NCBI GenBank assembly: GCA_910575245.1
Contig: CAJTEN010000023.1
Location: 1-64,000 of the forward strand
Length of the DNA: 64,000 nucleotides
From: Clostridia bacterium
GTDB lineage: Bacteria; Bacillota; Clostridia; Lachnospirales; Lachnospiraceae
Reading direction: 5' to 3'
The notes under the pieces are model-generated. The model made no database searches, was not told where the DNA came from, and worked only from the letters and a program-made list of their open reading frames with translations. The first letter of the stretch is position 1. The number at the start of each line of letters is the position of its first letter. Shown here one piece after another: positions 62,144-64,000 of the stretch. A program made the translations under genes and the position numbers.

Positions 62144-63520
62144 ATGGAAGACAAAAGATATTTGAAATGGTATAACAAAGTCGGCTATGGTTCGGGAGAC
62201 CTTGCCGCAAATTGTATTTACGGCCTGCTTACCAGTTTTGTGTTAATCTATCTGACTGATACGGTTGGCCTGGATGCAGGTATTGTAGGTACCCTGATCA
62301 TGTTTTCGAAGTTTGCAGACGGTATCACGGATGTATTCTTTGGCAATCTGATTGATAAGACACACAGTAAACTGGGGAAGGCGCGTCCATGGATGTTATG
62401 GTCACAGCTTGGTAACTGTATCCTTCTGGTTGCTGTATTTGCGATTCCGGAAAGCCTGGGAGATACAGCGAAATATGCGTACTTCTTTATTGCCTATACT
62501 CTGTTGAATGCAGTATTCTATACAGCGAACAATATTGCATATGCTTCCCTGACTTCCCTGATCACCAAGAACGGAAACGAGCGCGTGCAGATGGGATCCA
62601 TCCGCTTTATGTTCTCGCTTGCAACAAATCTGATCGTTGCTTCTGTCACGGTAGGCCTGGTTACCAAATTCGGCGGCGGCGCGGCAGGATGGAGAACCGT
62701 AGCATTTATCTATGCGGTGATCGCACTGATTGTAAATACAATTTCCGTATTTTCCGTAAAAGAGTTGTCGGAAGAGGAACTGACGGCAGGGGCTGATGCA
62801 ACAGAGGAGGAGGCTCCGCAGGAAAAGATTTCCTTCGGTGAGACGTTTAAGCTTCTGATCGCAAATAAATATTTCCTGATGATTGCGGCCTTTTATATTT
62901 TGATGTATATCCAGACAGGAATCGCGGGTATCGGTATTTATTATATGACGTATGTAATCGGCAATCCGGCTATGCTTGGAACATTCTCCATGGCACAGAT
63001 GCTGCCGATGGTTATCGGTCTCGCTTTTACACCGGCACTGGTTAAGAAATTCAAGGGAATGTACAAAGTAAACCTCTATGGCTACATAATGGCGGTTGTG
63101 TTCCGTATCGGATTTATTATTGGCGGATATCTTGGCATAATACCGTTAATGCTTGTCAGTTCCGCACTGGCAGGCCTGTGTACCAGCCCGGTAACCGGAG
63201 ATATCAATGCTGTTATCTCAGCGGCTTCTGATTATACGGTGCGTACAAAAGGGAAACATATTGAAGGTGCAATGTTCTCTTGTTCCTCTCTCGGAATTAA
63301 AGTTGGCGGCGGCCTCGGTTCCGCGATTTCCGGCATGCTCCTGGCAGCCAGCGGCTATGTGGCTAACGCTCCGCAGCAGTCGGCATCCACACTTAACATG
63401 CTGAATTTCATGTATCTGTGGTTCCCGATGATCTCCCTCATATTGATCAGCGTGATTATGTACTTCCTGAAAGTCGAGAAGGCAAATGCGGATTGGGATG
63501 CGGCACATGGTGTGAAATAA
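62144..63520 (+). CDS. GPH family sugar:cation symporter
   Basis: 458 residues, twelve membrane helices. N-terminus KVGYGSGDLAANCIYGLLTSF and the loop LIDKTHSKLGKARPWMLW are typical of MelB/XynB-type glycoside-pentoside-hexuronide symporters of the MFS superfamily. Acidic residues in helix I-II region (GDLAAN, FADGITDV) place it with the cation-coupled type. No EIIA-like tail. It probably imports glucosides for the GH3 enzyme. AGAAAGGAGCC precedes ATG 62144. Confidence 0.93.
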   Translation: MEDKRYLKWYNKVGYGSGDLAANCIYGLLTSFVLIYLTDTVGLDAGIVGTLIMFSKFADGITDVFFGNLIDKTHSKLGKARPWMLWSQLGNCILLVAVFAIPESLGDTAKYAYFFIAYTLLNAVFYTANNIAYASLTSLITKNGNERVQMGSIRFMFSLATNLIVASVTVGLVTKFGGGAAGWRTVAFIYAVIALIVNTISVFSVKELSEEELTAGADATEEEAPQEKISFGETFKLLIANKYFLMIAAFYILMYIQTGIAGIGIYYMTYVIGNPAMLGTFSMAQMLPMVIGLAFTPALVKKFKGMYKVNLYGYIMAVVFRIGFIIGGYLGIIPLMLVSSALAGLCTSPVTGDINAVISAASDYTVRTKGKHIEGAMFSCSSLGIKVGGGLGSAISGMLLAASGYVANAPQQSASTLNMLNFMYLWFPMISLILISVIMYFLKVEKANADWDAAHGVK

Positions 63521-63556
63521 AAGTATATAATCAGTGAAAATATTTGCTTCTTAAAA

Positions 63557-63599
63557 TAAAGAGAAGTTACCGGCCGGAATATGCGGTAACTTCTCTTTA
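63557..63599. terminator. bidirectional terminator
   Basis: TAAAGAGAAGTTACCG pairs perfectly with CGGTAACTTCTCTTTA around an 11-base loop. T-rich flank on the plus side, A-rich before it, so it serves both the GPH gene and the convergent AraC gene. Confidence 0.88.
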
Positions 63600-63608
63600 T
63601 TAAATTCC

Positions 63609-64000
63609 TTATAATCCGGTGGATCGGCACTGTCTGCGGTAGTCCAGCGGCGTCTGTCCGTACGCTTTTTCAAACAGCCGGTAGAAATGGCTTCGGTTGG
63701 AGAATCCCAGTTCGTCTATGATTGCGGAGATACTCTTGTCGGTATTGGAGAGCAGCGCCCTGGCCTCGTCCAGATATACGGACTGGCCGTATTCCAGGAT
63801 CGTCTTCCCGGTATATTTCTTGATAATCCGGTTCAGATATTCCCCGTTATAGTGCAGCTGTGAGGATAATTCCTCCCGCGTGCAGCGCCCGTGGCTGGAC
63901 TTCATAATGTGCGTGATTTTGCTGAACAGATATTCCTGGTTATCGGATTCGGAGTGAATGCGGTTGATACTGAACAGAGCCGGATCCGTCATCAGCTGAA
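63609..64000 (-). CDS. AraC family regulator, C-terminal part (runs off window)
   Basis: Only the C-terminal 130 residues are present: a typical double HTH (SSQLHYNGEYLNRIIKKYTGKTI in pieces; IIDELGFSNRSHFYRLFEKAYGQTPLDYR). The frame continues to the window edge; ATG 63992 is probably internal. It is convergent with the GPH gene. Confidence 0.85.
   Translation of the reverse strand, partial: QLMTDPALFSINRIHSESDNQEYLFSKITHIMKSSHGRCTREELSSQLHYNGEYLNRIIKKYTGKTILEYGQSVYLDEARALLSNTDKSISAIIDELGFSNRSHFYRLFEKAYGQTPLDYRRQCRSTGL

Overview
The window looks like a chromosomal segment of an anaerobic Lachnospiraceae-type gut Clostridium. The grounds are the mix of glycoside hydrolase/ABC sugar loci under AraC, LacI and YesMN-type control, GPH sugar symport, a FeoA-FeoA-FeoB-Cys-rich peptide iron locus, PadR/HAAS and SdpI-type membrane genes, strong AGGAGG-like ribosome sites and many dispersed hairpin repeats. 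I saw no rRNA, tRNA or CRISPR array. Species was not determined.

Layout. 1-1740: remnants of an ATPase/nuclease-like pair joined to a 5'-truncated ATP-binding regulator. 1822-8412: AraC regulator diverging from a binding protein, two permeases and a GH36 alpha-galactosidase; the first permease has an in-frame amber codon at position 7. 8695-9131: MNT nucleotidyltransferase with a broken HEPN partner. 9150-18429: a surface-glycan-like cluster (class II aldolase, double nucleotidyltransferase, membrane glycosyltransferase fused to a phosphoribulokinase-like kinase, HAD phosphatase, GT2, GDPD-like protein, GT39-like protein). 18446-24905: membrane protein, TSCPD protein, MurG, glucose-6-phosphate isomerase, GH3. 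25284-30352: XRE regulator, unknown protein, divergent Fur-like regulator and the feo locus. 30470-39320: two-component system facing a polysaccharide-type ABC operon flanked by MBL and PHP metallo-phosphoesterase-like genes.

39321-51927 is an accessory stretch with decayed genes (MATE, Rpn, BlaI/class D beta-lactamase), a Panacea-domain antitoxin with a candidate toxin, XRE membrane regulators, PadR/HAAS, SdpI, an esterase, ferritin, a holin-like small peptide, and several repeat families, including three 103-bp MITE-like elements and two 187-bp imperfect palindromes. 50917-58129 is a LacI-controlled ribose-type ABC importer (ATPase, two permeases, binding protein) ending in a nucleoside hydrolase, so it probably takes up nucleosides or related ribosides. 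58513-63520 is a LacI / GH3 / GPH symporter unit for beta-glucosides, followed on the other strand by the DNA-binding end of an AraC regulator that runs off the window.

The most unusual items are the glycosyltransferase-kinase fusion and its cluster, the Panacea toxin-antitoxin pair, the Fur-like protein without recognisable metal ligands beside feo, a structured leader between the two feoA genes, and a repeat that supplies the ribosome site and a 49-codon leader to an ABC permease. Function calls come from reading translated motifs by eye; no database search was run.
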